In this document: piece by piece, positions 11,348 through 22,527 of the stretch
How the letters are laid out: each line of letters begins with the position of its first letter
Position numbering within the stretch: the stretch's first letter is position 1
Assembly (NCBI GenBank): GCA_010015675.1
Contig: ML976994.1
Location: 48,232-92,072, forward strand
Direction of reading: 5' to 3'
Origin: Byssothecium circinans
Lineage: Eukaryota; Ascomycota; Dothideomycetes; Pleosporales; Massarinaceae
DNA length: 43,841 bases
Program-made: the position numbers and the translations under genes
The notes under the pieces: model-generated
What the model was told of the DNA's origin: nothing
Seen by the model: only the letters and a program-made list of their open reading frames with translations
Databases searched by the model: none

Positions 11348-11623
11348 TTGCGAAAGACTCCGGCGGGGCGGGGGCGGGGTGAATTTCAGTAGCTGCAGAG
11401 CGGAGCTGAGGAAGATGTGAGGAGGGCAGCCACTGAGGCACAAGAACACGGCCAGCTCGCTTACCGTACCGTGTGCGTGCGCGTGATGCGCCCATTCGCG
11501 TGACGCGCCACGAACACCATTTCCACTCCACCCAAAAACGAGGCTACAGAGCCATCCTCAATGGCCATAATAGGGGGTTTCCCAAGCCTGATATGATAAT
11601 ATAAAACTCGCTAACCTCCTAGC

Positions 11624-11781
11624 TAACGTAGGATAGATAGGGCGTTAATAAGTAATTAAGCCTAGTTAGAGTTATTTTCACCTATATTGTTAAGGCATTT
11701 CCGCGTTAAAGATAGTATTAGTGTTGCTAAGGAATTTTATGCGGTTTGATAGGGTGGGTGGTTTAATGGTGCTTTACGTTA
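11624..11781 (+). mobile_element. MITE-like relic with CTTTACGTTA end
   Basis: The right end, ggtgctttacgtta, and the adjoining gttaaggcatttccgcg...gttgctaaggaa match the right ends of the repeat units at about 2998-3085 and 3709-3790, but with less C-to-T decay. The proposed left end, taacgtaggatag, is only a partial inverted match, so the left boundary is uncertain. It lies between the two divergent CorA-like genes. Confidence 0.55.
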
Positions 11782-12337
11782 AGGCTAAGTATTTATAGTT
11801 AGATTGTCGCGAAGGCGGGATAGTTCAGTTGACTGCTACCTACGTGGCTGTTCTATAATTGCTCAAAGCTAGAGCAGGTTAACTCCTCTCTGCGCATACC
11901 CCGCACCAGCAACCAAAAGAAAGGAAAAGATCACGTTCCGAGATTATCACGGAGTACCGGAAATGGAAAATGGTGTGCAATAATGCATATGCAAGGCCTC
12001 AGCTGTCCACACTTTCACCTCGACCACCCCTTCCGGGCTTGGTCCTGCAACTGCAGCACCTCCGAGACCCCAACGAACCCCCGTTTATCAATATTTCTTT
12101 AGCCTGAGATGATTTTCGACCAATCTTACCGTTCGACTTTATCGGCATGAATGAGCAGCGCCTCTTCACAGAACACCTCAAACTTGGCACACTGCACCTT
12201 AGCGCTGCCGAGCCGAGCCTTCGATGGATGCCGGCCCGATGCGGCTCTGCAGGCTCAAATCGCGTATGAGTCCTTTATCATGTCGCTGTTTTCGAAAGGT
12301 TCAGAGGTAAGCTCCTTGTGGCATTGGCTGTGCGAAG

Positions 12338-14100
12338 ATGTCGAAAGTCATCGATCCTAACAAATACCCGTATCTAACTCGGGTCAAACGTCTACAGTAC
12401 GACTATCCGGCCTTAAAGTCTTTCCTTGACAAGCTCCTAAATACTAGGGACGCCGGACGTGTTGTTGTGGAAGAGGAATTCCATAAGCGCCACGGACGCA
12501 CACCTGGACGTTGCTGCGTCCTCGAGTATCGCAATACAGACGTCAAGCCGACAGTGTTTGACTCAGCCGAACACGTTCGCGACTACTTTTTGAAAGCCCC
12601 TGCCACTGAGGGGCATCAACGTCGACTTTTCGTGCTTGAAGATCTGGAATTGGAGTACGTTGAAGTTTTGGGCCATTTCCTCGGCGTGGATCCGCTTGTC
12701 TTTGCCGAACAGATGAATACATGGAATTATTGCGACGTTCATTCCATTGGCCACCGACCATTGCCTTCCTTGACCAGGCCCCAGAAGTCATTTACGACCC
12801 GATATTATGAGTTGCGAACACTACCTGGCCTTCACCAGGGGCTTGATGTCCTGGGTTGCTACATGACGTTTGCCGTCAATCGACGACTATATCAACCGTG
12901 GCGGGATATTGACGGCCCAAGCATCAAAAGCGATCGCCGCGTTGGATTTATCCGACGCTGCTACTCTTTCTGGACGTCGGACATCCCAGATGAGAACACG
13001 TCCTGGAATTGTAAGTTGCGTCTAGAGGCGATAAGCAGACTCCACTGACAGCCTTAGCTTTGCTTCTCGTAGACCCACCGATTGATTCCATTCCGACTAA
13101 TATCCGCTCTGCGTCAGATCGCAACTCGCTGTTGCTACAGAACCCGCAAGAGCATCTCATCCTTCAAGATCCGCGTACCTACCGTTCCAGGAACGAACTA
13201 TGGAATGCAAAAGCAGGGAGTGGAGTCCACCATTTGGAGGCTACTACTCATAGTAGTTCACCTTACCATGGTGGTGTACCCGCTGCAGCCCCTCTCTCCC
13301 TTGACTCGACCACACAATTATCAAGGCTTGAGCGGCGAGAATCGTATCGCTATCGCAATCGCTCCTCTGTCTTCGACGAAATCCTCTTCTCTTGGACTCA
13401 TATTGCCGAGCCTGATCTCATAACAGCCACTAAGAAGCATCCCGTCAATGCCACGTATTTCATGACCAAGCACGTCGGCTACCATTGGGTTAATCTACTC
13501 GAACTCATCTCATTTGCGCTCGCCCAGTGCGAGTACTTCGCCGATGATAATGAGGCGTCGGTAGACTCACACCTGTCGGCTCACAGATGGAAAAGCCAGC
13601 TTAGAAAGGTTACCCGCACCGCGAAGGATATCAATTACTTCCGTCGACAAATGGTGCATTTCGAGAATGTCTTGAATCTCAATCTTGAGCGGCTCGGTAT
13701 CAATCTTGATCAGCCCGAAGACCCCAAATTGCTCCCGACCACTCTCCGCGACGCCCAAAAGGATTTTCTCACTATCGCTCCACGCCTGCGCTCGTACCGG
13801 GAACGCGTCGACAATCTCTCTGGCATTGCAGATCAGCTATCATCAGTCCATGCAGCATTCAAAGGTATCGACGACGGCGCTTTCGGTCTGCGCCTTTCCA
13901 TCTTCGCTGCCATAGTATTTCCGGTTACTCTCGTTGCTACAGTGCTCTCCATGGGGGATGAATTTCTGCCTGGAAAGAGCAGATTCTGGATATTCTTCGC
14001 TACGTCAATACCGCTCAGCTTGCTTTTTGGAGGCTTCTTGCACTACGGAGAACCACTCTTTAAACTCTTTTCGCGGGGCGATAAGATCGATCAGAAGTGA
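12338..14100 (+). CDS. CorA-like magnesium-transporter family protein
   Basis: Two exons, 12338-13010 and 13058-14100, are joined across a 47-nt intron (GTAAGT...CTTAG, phase 1) and give 571 aa. The N-terminal half is soluble. The second half is rich in helices and ends with two close membrane spans, LRLSIFAAIVFPVTLVATVL (about 502-521) and FWIFFATSIPLSLLFGGFL (about 534-552), the CorA/ZntB-type layout. The loop after the first span reads SMGDEFLPG, so the GMN signature is missing, as in many fungal relatives. It is divergent from the ankyrin/CorA gene with about 1 kb between the starts. Ion transport is a family-level inference; a sensing or incompatibility role is equally untested. Confidence 0.8.
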
Positions 14101-15403
14101 GAAACCTGGTGAGGAGAGATTCCATGGCGTTTGAACCCGAAGCCAAAGCAAGTCATCAAAACATCCATAAGCCTTCTACGAAGATCCATTTGTAACTAGA
14201 ATCAATGTTGCTATCCAAATTATTTCCGTCGCCGAAACCTTCCATTTCCTGCCCACGGGAACCACTCTTTGAGCGGTACAAAATAGTTCGTAGACCACAA
14301 TAGACAGTCGTTGATTAAATCCAGTGACCTTGGTACGCTGGATTTGATTCTTCTTGTTGCTTATGAGGCACGGCTTATATTTGTCGCCTTCACCTTCGAC
14401 CTCATCCCGTACCATTCAATACACGATATCATTCTCTTCCCTGGTAAGATTATCGGTCAGAACGAAGTTGTTCGACATTGCACAATCCGAGGTTCAAGGC
14501 GCGCAAGCCGAGGTTTGTGATTAAAAGCCCAATGAAATGACAGAAGCTAAGGCTGATGGAAAGTACAATAGAAGGATAAGAGTGGCGTATTCAGCCCCTA
14601 CCTAGTAGTTCTCATGGTATTTAGCTCATGCATCCAGCATGAGTCCCCTCGTTACACTATATATATAACACTCCGCTCCCTCGAGTCTGGTGGGCTGCCA
14701 ATATTGCTACCTTTAGTATATAAACCAGTCATGTGAATCGGCATTTTAATCTCAGTGCTGCAGGGCTTCCGGCCTAGCGAAAGGGGAAGAAGAAGCCGTC
14801 GTCAGCCTTGTAGTATAGACCCTGTCTCACCAAGTAACTGGGTATAACTCTTGTGCAGTGAGGGAATCAGTGGGTCTGTAAAAGGACATATGTCTGATGC
14901 ATGTCTGCCCTCAGAGAAGAATACCCTGACACCGCAAGGTAGACACCCGGATGTCCGACTTCGACTGCCCGGAAGCAAGTCTATCATTAAGGACCGGGAT
15001 TTCCTCATGTACTCGGTTCGAAATGGATGCGGGACAAAATATCCCAAGAGGACTCCGCTTCGCCGATCAAAAGAAGGAGCGGCATTTAATTTTATGCACG
15101 CAGTTACTTTCATTTCCTGCATCGAGCATGATTTCTCTGACTTTTTAAGAATATAGGGAAGACGAAATTGCGACCACATGAACCAAAGTCCATCATCTTA
15201 GACACCTTGCGCTGTCGCTAGATTTACCCAAATCCGGCGATTATAGTGACACAGACTATGAAGGTTGTCATGGCATAGGTCCCGAATGGATGGCTGTATA
15301 CGAGCTGACCGCCACAACAAGGGTTCCTGATTTTCTCCAGCCTGATGGCAAAATAACTCGGACGACTTAGGGAATTGAAAGTTGAGTAACCTTAGACAAC
15401 ACC
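14101..15403. other. Intergenic stretch, no supported gene
   Basis: About 1.3 kb between the CorA-like gene and the HET pseudogene. Overlapping frames of about 100-125 codons on both strands (14802-15179 and 14851-15156) show no motif, splice structure or family resemblance, so no gene is called. There is no clear repeat or RNA signature. Confidence 0.6.
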
Positions 15404-17398
15404 ATGGGCGAACTACATCCAGGAGGGCCTTCACACAAATGTCCGCACCATGGTACGCTCAATTCGCATTATCTAAGCATAAAGAACCCCGAAATAGGGA
15501 GGGTAGAAGGATGCATCTACTGCGCCATTGTCTCAAACTTCTTCGCTCAAGCGGAACTGGAGAAGTCTCGCAACTCTATCACGAACGCGACATGGATCCC
15601 CGAGGCCGAATTTCGTCTGTATCTTGTTCACGACCCATGCAACAGCTGGGCTCTATATGCCCTCAACGGCCATCAGCTGCCGTGGCCGCAGTTCCCTACC
15701 AAGGAAGAGGATGCTCTGCCGGACTTTGATCCGTTGTCGAGGTCCTCTTTTGAGTTTTTGAAGAACGAGCTTGCGAATTGCGTGACTAACCATCCTAAAT
15801 GCCGAATCCAAGCTCCGTTCACCCCGACTAGGCTTCTTTGGCTCGTCGATGAGTTGACATTCCGAATCACAAAGCTGCCAAATACCAATACCGTCAACTA
15901 CATAGCATTGAGCTACTGCTGGGGCAAGGACCAGGCCTTGAAACTCAAGGCAGCGAACACAGAACAGCTGGAACAAGGACTCCCGATATCAAACCTCCCT
16001 ATCGTCTTCCTCGATACGATCAAGGTCGCTCGAAAGATCGGCGTTCATTACCTGTGGATCGACTCGCTTTGTATCTTGCAAGATTCCATTGTCGACTGGG
16101 TGGCGGAGTCTGCGGTCATGCCACAGATTTATAAGAGCGCATACCTGACTATTGCGGCATCGTCCTCGTCGTCGACAAGCGAATCATATCTCAATCCAGA
16201 TCCGGCGAAGACAGCGGAGTTTGTCAAACCCTTGAAGTTCGTGGTTCGAAACGTACAGGGGGAAAGCATACGCCTCGTAGCAATCCCCGAAAAAAAAAAC
16301 CAGTCGACACGGGTGGCCGTGTTCGAGTCACCATCCTGAGCCCCTGCTAAAGCGAGGATGGACGTTGCAGGAGAGGCTGCTCTCCACGAGAATGATCTCC
16401 TTCGGCGTCGGTGAGCTCGAGTACCTCTGTGCAACAACGACATCGTGCGAGTGCGGAGCTGGCACGGCAACAAACGACTGGTTTGACGAGCATGGCCTGA
16501 ATATCTCGGCTCACGCTGTCGATTCCCGCGAGCAGGCGCTGCACTTCTGGTACGCCCAGGTGTCCTTGTACTCGGAGCGGGACCTCTCGAAGGGTCATGA
16601 TAAGTTCCCGGCGGTTAGCGGCCTCGCCCGGGCGCTCGCGCCGAAGATCGGGTTGAGGTACCTTGCCGGCATCTGGGAGGGCGATTTGGCTCGGGGCCTC
16701 TCTTGGTTGCGGCGGAAGAACCCGAGGTACTTTGACCTCAGGATCAAGTGCGCCTACCGCGCGCCGACCTGGTCCTAGGCTGCTATTGACGGTGGGTTCG
16801 GTTACGTTAGCATGCGGGACCATTACGTGTCCTTGCTAAAAGCTCCAGAGTGCGCTGCGGCCCCAAAAGACGGCGACCCGTACGGCGAGATCTGCGATGG
16901 AAGGCTTAGAGTCTATGGTGCACTGTTCTAGGTGACTCTGTGTTACGACGACGGTCTCAAGTGCTGAGTGGAACCCCCTCGCCTAGAACCGGACTTCGCA
17001 CACCTGTTCAACGTCGACTTGGACGGGATGCTCGATGCTCGCTCGGTCCCGTCCTCATCGAGCAGCGGTGAGAATAAGGCCATTCGTTCGACCGAGGCTT
17101 ACAATGACGAGCTTCTGAAATCCCGCGTCAGTGAGGGCCTGTATGCATATATCCTCCCTCTCGCCTATGTCCCATATGCGCGCCGCCCTGGGATTTTTGC
17201 AACTATTGACGGCACGTACAACCCACTAGTGCTCGTTGAGTCTCTCACACGGCCTGGCTGTTTTGAGCGAATTGGCTTCTATCTATGCAGGGCACAAACA
17301 CGCAACTTGCTGAAGGTATTGTAGAGAATTTCGTTAACGAGGAGGACAGTGTTGTACCATGGTCGGACGAGGACTATAGAGAAGTCACAATCGTCTAG
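15404..17398 (+). pseudogene. HET-domain (heterokaryon incompatibility-type) pseudogene
   Basis: The first 311 codons read as a HET protein: a Cys/His-containing N-terminus, then the domain start YIALSYCWGKD (about residue 165), TIKVARKIGVHYLWIDSLCI and QIYKSAYLTIAAS. The frame then ends at TGA 16337-16339. One frame over, the family motif EPLLKRGWTLQERLLS resumes, so a frameshift lies near there, perhaps at the A10 run 16290-16299. The resumed frame has stops at 16776 (APTWS*A, where TGG to TAG is the simplest change), 16929 and 16965. A last shift near 17310 restores the family-like tail DYREVTIV ending at 17398. No introns explain these breaks. HET proteins trigger cell death on non-self fusion in fungi; this copy cannot make a full product. 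Confidence 0.85.
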
Positions 17399-17671
17399 AA
17401 TCTAGCCCTTTATAACACACAGTGCCGCGAATAATGCACTACTGCTTCCCCACTCTCTTTGAATTGACGATATTGTAATAGAAGTAGGTGGTAATAACAA
17501 CGGGATTGGGAATCATAGCATAGAACGCTCCAACTTTCCGTACCAATGGCCTAATAATCTACCGTGTATCTCTAAACAATAAAGGCAGGAGTATGTGAAC
17601 TTCTGCTTAAGATTGCAATATGCAGAGCGTATTGATGTCTGAGGTTAAGCTGCTAACAAGAACTATATTTC

Positions 17672-17797
17672 TAACGCAAAGCGCTATCAAGTTGTACACT
17701 TTTACTAAGACTCACTATACCTACTATTACACGGAATGTCTTATTACGCAATGTCGTTATCTTTGTAGTATAACTGTCGTAGTAGTGCTTTACGTCA
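17672..17797. mobile_element. 126-bp MITE-like element
   Basis: The left end TAACGCAAAGCGCTATCAA and the right end TAGTAGTGCTTTACGTCA are imperfect inverted copies of the terminus seen at 1424-2480 and 11781. The short AT-rich interior is non-coding. It lies just 3' of the HET pseudogene. Confidence 0.6.
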
Positions 17798-18029
17798 AGG
17801 GTATTTAATTAAGAGGGATAGTCTAGTAATATAAGTACCCTTGTAGTCCTACAGGATCTTCTAAGCTATTCTATAAGGATCCCTCACAAAGGCTATCCCA
17901 CTATAGCACATCTTTCAGATTTTAATCCAAGATGATAGCCCTACTGTGCGCATGAAAGCTTTTGACCAGAGAGTAGCCACAGGCGAGTAGAGGTAATGAA
18001 ACTATTCACTTTAGGTCCACGACTTCATC

Positions 18030-19168
18030 TCACCCCTGCGGTACTTGTCTGTCCAGCTTCTTCCGCTCCGGCACAGGTCCCACGCCCACGAAGATGATAT
18101 CATCGTCTCCATCACCCAAGATCCCGTTGTCTCCAACGACGGTTACTGATTCTAAGCGTTCACGCTTGACGCGCATGCAAATCTCCTCTTGGCGTTTCCA
18201 ATGGGCGAACATGCGGCGATGTCGGCACGGTTCGATCGGTGGATAATCTCTTCATCGCAGTCTTCTAGATCGAGCGAGTCAGGCGTGCACGGGACAACGT
18301 GGAGAGCTTGGAGGGCGTCTGATATTGGAGGTTAACAACCGTAATATCAAGACTTGTGATCGTAAATTGCTGGGAGGGGCGAAGGAATATTCATACCAAG
18401 AGAACGATAGTGGAAAGGGAAGGTGGCGATGGGCTTTTTATCGTCTGCAGACGCAGCATCGGAGAACTCAACATTGTCAGTTAGTTCTGCCTGCGCAAGA
18501 CTGGACTGCATTAGTACACTTACTCCGTATGCGAAGTAAGTCCTGTTTACCTGACCGTGTGCGAGAGGGCATCTCCCTTCTTATTAACTGTGCCTAATGC
18601 CTCCAAGTTTCTTCCCTCCTGTTCCACCGTCGAATTACGGCGCGGGTTCTCGAGGAAGCGAAAGCGTAGTAAGATTGTGCCGACGGGTTCGAGCTTTAGC
18701 TTCAAGGCTTCTGGGACTGGCATGTCGTCACTTTCCTCTGCGACGCATCAGACTAAACGGTACTTTGTTATAAACATTCAAACCCATGAAGAGCGCTTAC
18801 CAACGTCAAGGGACGAGAGCTTGTACTTCTGCAGAAAGAAGTCGGAGCTGGTATTCGCGATCGAGCCAGCGCTGACATGGCCATCCTTGTCGTATAGCTC
18901 ATGTGGCCTGACGAGTGGCTCGTCACGTTCTGACCGTCAACCGTGACAATCATGGAGACAGCACGGCGGCTTGGAAAAGGACGCGTGAAGTTGTACCGGA
19001 TCTCGAAGTTGGCGCCTGTGTTAGCCTCCACGAAGCGCTTTACAGTGTGGGTGAGAGATGATTTTGACTGTGGTTTAGACCGTGCGGTGCGGTCTTCATA
19101 TTCCATCAACTCGTGGTCATTGACAAAGAAGGCGACTTCGAGCCGAGGGCGTCTGCGTTAATAGCCAT
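18030..19168 (-). pseudogene. DUF7918 family pseudogene, paralogue of 19590-20699
   Basis: The inferred exons are 18801-19168, 18551-18737, 18397-18500 and 18030-18318, with good splice signals. Family-typical text includes LEVAFFVND, THTVKRFVEANTGANFEIRYNF, the segment PLVRPHELYDKDGHVSAG in another frame, FPFHYRSL and a charged C-terminus. Reading it needs three separate single-base shifts, near 19146, 18918 and 18212, each as though one base were missing. The first exon then matches the intact neighbour's plan, with an intron after SLDV like its intron after SDLKT, and both have an intron after YRS. One extra intron (18501-18550) is not in the neighbour. Either a dead tandem duplicate or, less likely, repeated sequencing gaps. 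The function of the family is unknown. Confidence 0.75.
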
Positions 19169-19190
19169 GATAATCTGTCGCTTTTCACGC

Positions 19191-19203
19191 GGGTTAGGGT
19201 TAG
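19191..19203 (-). repeat. Short telomere-like motif (telobox)
   Basis: GGGTTAGGGTTAG on the plus strand (CTAACCCTAACCC on the minus) lies about 25 bp upstream of the DUF7918 pseudogene start. Teloboxes occur in fungal promoters, but two units can also arise by chance. Confidence 0.4.
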
Positions 19204-19589
19204 TGGTCGTCACCTAGTTATTCAGAAGACAAGGTAGAATAGGGAAAGGAGTGTTCTGGCTGAAAGATGGGCTACTAACGACCTGGAGTGCAGGCTAGCA
19301 AGGAAGTATTTTGAGTTTTGGTGTCAGATTTTGAATTTGCAGTTCGATAGCTCGAAAGTTTGGATGGTGAATACATCACTTCCTTCATGAAGAATCCTTG
19401 ATTTCGATTTCAATAATTCTTGTTCAAGATAGGGAGGAAACAATTCGACAGCACCACCACTATAAATGGCCCAGCGCTAATGACACCATGCCCATCAAGC
19501 TCGGCATGAATGAGGAGTAACCATTACAGAAATCCCCATTGAGCGAAATGTAGCGTATTGAGATCCGAGTGTGTACCTGATCGAGAGGC

Positions 19590-20699
19590 TTAGGTCAGAT
19601 CGATTGTCTCCACTCCGCTCTCGTCAATCGAGACGTTCAACTTCCGGCGCTTCTCGGAGACGAAGGAAACTTCGCTATCATCGTCGCCCCCTAGCATGGT
19701 GTCGCTCCTATCATTGGCGTGCTCCCTCTTGACCCTGCCCTCAATCTTGACTCTGCGCGCGGCTTCATCTCGTTCCTAGAAAGAGTTAGTACGGGCCCAG
19801 GTGCGGTCGCCATTCGATGTCGAAGCGTACCTTCTGACGCTTTAGAAGCTCTCTCATCTCCTCTGGGCTGAGACTGTCAACATCTCGCTCCTCCAGGGGG
19901 ACGGGGGAGGGGCTTCGTGGGAGGATGAGTAAAGACTGCAGGTCTTCTATGAAATAACGTTAGATCCGCTATGGGTAATGGAGATGTGGCTGCCACGTAC
20001 TTTTGGAACGGTACTTGAAGTTGAATGTTGCGAAGAATGTGTTGCCATACACATCGCTCGTCTCCACAGAATTGACAGCGTCAATTGGCTCTCGTACTCC
20101 CAGAGATACTTGATTTGAAAGCGCGCGTCCTTTCAAAGCCTTTTCCGGGACTGCACCAACATCGGCTATGTCACTCGAAGGCTTTCTACTCCGATGACTC
20201 GGTCCGTGGACTGTGATCCACTTGAACTTCATAGTGATGATGCCGATGTTCTTGAGCTGCTTCATGAGCGCATCAACATCGTTCCTCGACCCGCTGTCGT
20301 CTGGAGACCGTCAGAGTGTTGCACCAGACAAAACAAGGAACAATTACCTGTTTTGAGATCAGAGAAGCAGAATTTCCTCATAGCATACGTCGTGCCCGTT
20401 GCCTCCCTGACTCCTCGCATAATTTGCTGCGCACCCACCCAGTCGCGTTCATCAGCGTGAAGCACGTGCGAATCGCAGTACTTGCCATCAACGTAGACCT
20501 GAGCTACAACGGCATGCTTAACTGGGAAAGTGGTGCTGAAGGTGTAGCGACAATCGAAGTTTGCTCCTGTGGTAGCCTCGATGTACTTGGTGACGGTCGT
20601 AGGCATATCCGCATCTTCATCATCATCGTATTCTCGCAGTGGGGCACCATTGACGAAGACCTCGGCTTTAAGCTGCGGATGCTCTTTCGTGATGGCCAT
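19590..20699 (-). CDS. DUF7918 domain protein, unknown function
   Basis: Four exons, 20348-20699, 20001-20300, 19831-19946 and 19590-19775, with introns of 47, 54 and 55 nt and matching phases, give 317 aa. The start MAITKEHPQLKAEVFVNG is chosen because family members begin the first beta strand there; an upstream in-frame Met would add 13 residues. Features are TKYIEATTGANFDCRYTF, the second strand set AQVYVDGKYCDSHV, FFATFNFKYRSK and a Lys/Arg/Glu-rich helical tail ending ETIDLT. The family is widespread in filamentous fungi and basidiomycetes, without an assigned activity as far as I know. It sits head-to-tail with a broken paralogue 420 bp downstream, evidence of local tandem duplication. 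Confidence 0.85.
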
Positions 20700-21531
20700 G
20701 GTCGTGATGGTGCAGTCGAGCCGCGACCGAGTGGGCAACGACCGCCGGAGCTTCCAGGTCCACGCTTACGAATGAGAGGATTGGAGACAAAGCTGCAAGT
20801 TACATAAAGTGAGATACTTGAAGGCAGAGGTGAGGTGAGAGTAAGGAGCGAAGGAAGACACAGAGCCCTGAGACCAAACTGTCGAGCCTTGGAAGTCGCG
20901 CTAGTGGGAAAGCGCATGCGTAGGCATGTTACTTGCTGGCTAACCAACCTTGGAACAGCAGCACACCCAATGTCGCCGAAGGAGCATCTCGGCAGCTTAT
21001 ACGAGAACCTTTTCTCGTAAAATACCACAAGACTCTTTCATCACACATCAATGCATATGGAAGAACATATACGAAGAATATCGTCTGATGGGAAAGAAAT
21101 CTATCCTTGAAGTAAGAGCCTCCCTCCCAGAACCACTAGTCCTCCACCCATCGAGGCCGGCCCATCGCCCCCAATACCGCACTAGAAATGATAACATTAT
21201 GCCGAAATTGGCAGGGAAAGATGGGCAGAGATGGGACTACGATGATTCCCCCATGACAGATCCGAAAGCGACTCCGCCTGAGAACTCCGAGTGAAAGACC
21301 AAACCCGCCAATGCTCGTTTAAGTGCTGGAACAAAGCCGATCAGACGCTATGCAGTGTATGCTAAGTCGTTATCGTGAAAGCTCCTTCACCACCAATACT
21401 TGAATAAGATGTGCTTTCGGGCGCCACGCGACTTGCAGCCGTGGGCAGGGTATCGTACTGCTGTAGGAAACGGATTGTAGCAAAGATGTGTGCTGCCAAG
21501 GCAGTATGCAGATGTATCGAAGCGACGAGAT
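20700..21531. other. Intergenic stretch, no supported gene
   Basis: This is promoter-side DNA of the DUF7918 gene and 3' flank of STS1. Frames such as 20504-21028 on the minus strand overlap the DUF7918 first exon out of frame and show no motif. No repeats or RNA genes are seen. Confidence 0.6.
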
Positions 21532-22527
21532 CTACCATGCCCCGACGCCTGCAGTGTTCATGCCGTAAGTTCCATTCAGAAGCTGGTCACGGACCGACAC
21601 GTTACTGGACGTGTTACCCATTCCAGGTTGCAATTGCTGTGGCTCGCTTCCCATCCATCCCAAACTTCCCCGCAGCACGTTGACTGCCTCTTGCATGCGA
21701 CCACCGGATATCTCATTGTGCTTGGAAATTTTCTGATCCCATCCGCCGTACTGCAGTTGAATCCCTCCGGCCTTCTTGGCTGCCTCACGGATCACGGCCG
21801 CCCAGGCCTTGGCCATCTCTTCGTAGGCCTCTTGCTTGTGTCGGTTTTGTTGGAAATTGTCCCAGTCGGGGAGTCGATGGATAAAGTCGGTAGCGCCATC
21901 AAGAAAAGCGAGGGATGTGGCAGGCTGGGATTCGTTGGGAGGAAGGAAGTGGGGAGTGAAATCTTTGAGCGATTCGAGCATCTCCATGAGATGTTGGCGC
22001 ACACGGTTGTAAGCGTAGTCTGACGAAGCCCGTCCGCCGAAGGGAAAAGCGGCTTCAAAATTTCTAAAGTATTTTGCCAGGACATCCAGTGTTGATTGTA
22101 CGCTGGGACGTGGTGCCGTGTTGACAACCTCGTTGCCGATGGCCGGGTGGCGGTCGCAGATGGACTGCAGCACGGTCCGCATCTCGTCGGCGCTCAGCGT
22201 CTCCAACAGTCGAGGTAGGGGTAACGGACGCCCGGAAATATTCGTTCGCATACGCTTCTGCTGCCGTGGAAGTGGGCGGTTCATGACGGCTGGAGAGCCC
22301 GAGGGTGAAGCCGACATGCGGTCGTCGTCGCCACCACTGCTGCCCTCGTCGTCGGCTTTTCGCTTGCGGCTGGACATACTGGGCTGCGAGAGAACTGGAT
22401 GGGAGAAGATGTTAGCCATGCTGCTGTGTGGATGAGGCTGCAGAGGCAGATGGCGCAGAGACGTACGGTTTCGGGTGGGCGAGAGTCTATGAGGGGGCAC
22501 GGCGAAGTGGCTGTTGATGACATTCAT
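21532..22527 (-). CDS. STS1: Nuclear proteasome tethering factor Sts1/Cut8
   Basis: Exons 22467-22527 and 21532-22394 are joined over a 72-nt intron (GTACGT...CTAAC...CCAG, phase 1) and give 307 aa. The N-terminus MNVINSHFAVPPHRLSPTRN followed by SSRKRKADDE matches the Sts1/Cut8 plan of a short basic start with a nuclear signal; the unspliced frame upstream would add an unrelated hydrophobic leader. The body has the conserved helical bundle: LLETLSADEMRTVLQSICDRHP, AFPFGG, YNRVRQHLMEMLESLKDFTPHFLPP and LDGATDFIHRLPDWDN. Sts1/Cut8 anchors proteasomes at the nuclear envelope and supports degradation of nuclear substrates. A G13 tract at 22830-22842 lies in its upstream region. Confidence 0.9.
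   Translation of the reverse strand: MNVINSHFAVPPHRLSPTRNRTSLRHLPLQPHPHSSMANIFSHPVLSQPSMSSRKRKADDEGSSGGDDDRMSASPSGSPAVMNRPLPRQQKRMRTNISGRPLPLPRLLETLSADEMRTVLQSICDRHPAIGNEVVNTAPRPSVQSTLDVLAKYFRNFEAAFPFGGRASSDYAYNRVRQHLMEMLESLKDFTPHFLPPNESQPATSLAFLDGATDFIHRLPDWDNFQQNRHKQEAYEEMAKAWAAVIREAAKKAGGIQLQYGGWDQKISKHNEISGGRMQEAVNVLRGSLGWMGSEPQQLQPGMGNTSSNVSVRDQLLNGTYGMNTAGVGAW

Noticed and set aside
14802..15179. Possible small gene on either strand
   Set aside because: Overlapping frames on both strands, no motif, no splice structure, no codon pattern.
20504..21028. 174-codon minus-strand frame
   Set aside because: Overlaps the DUF7918 first exon in another frame and continues into promoter DNA without any family signal.
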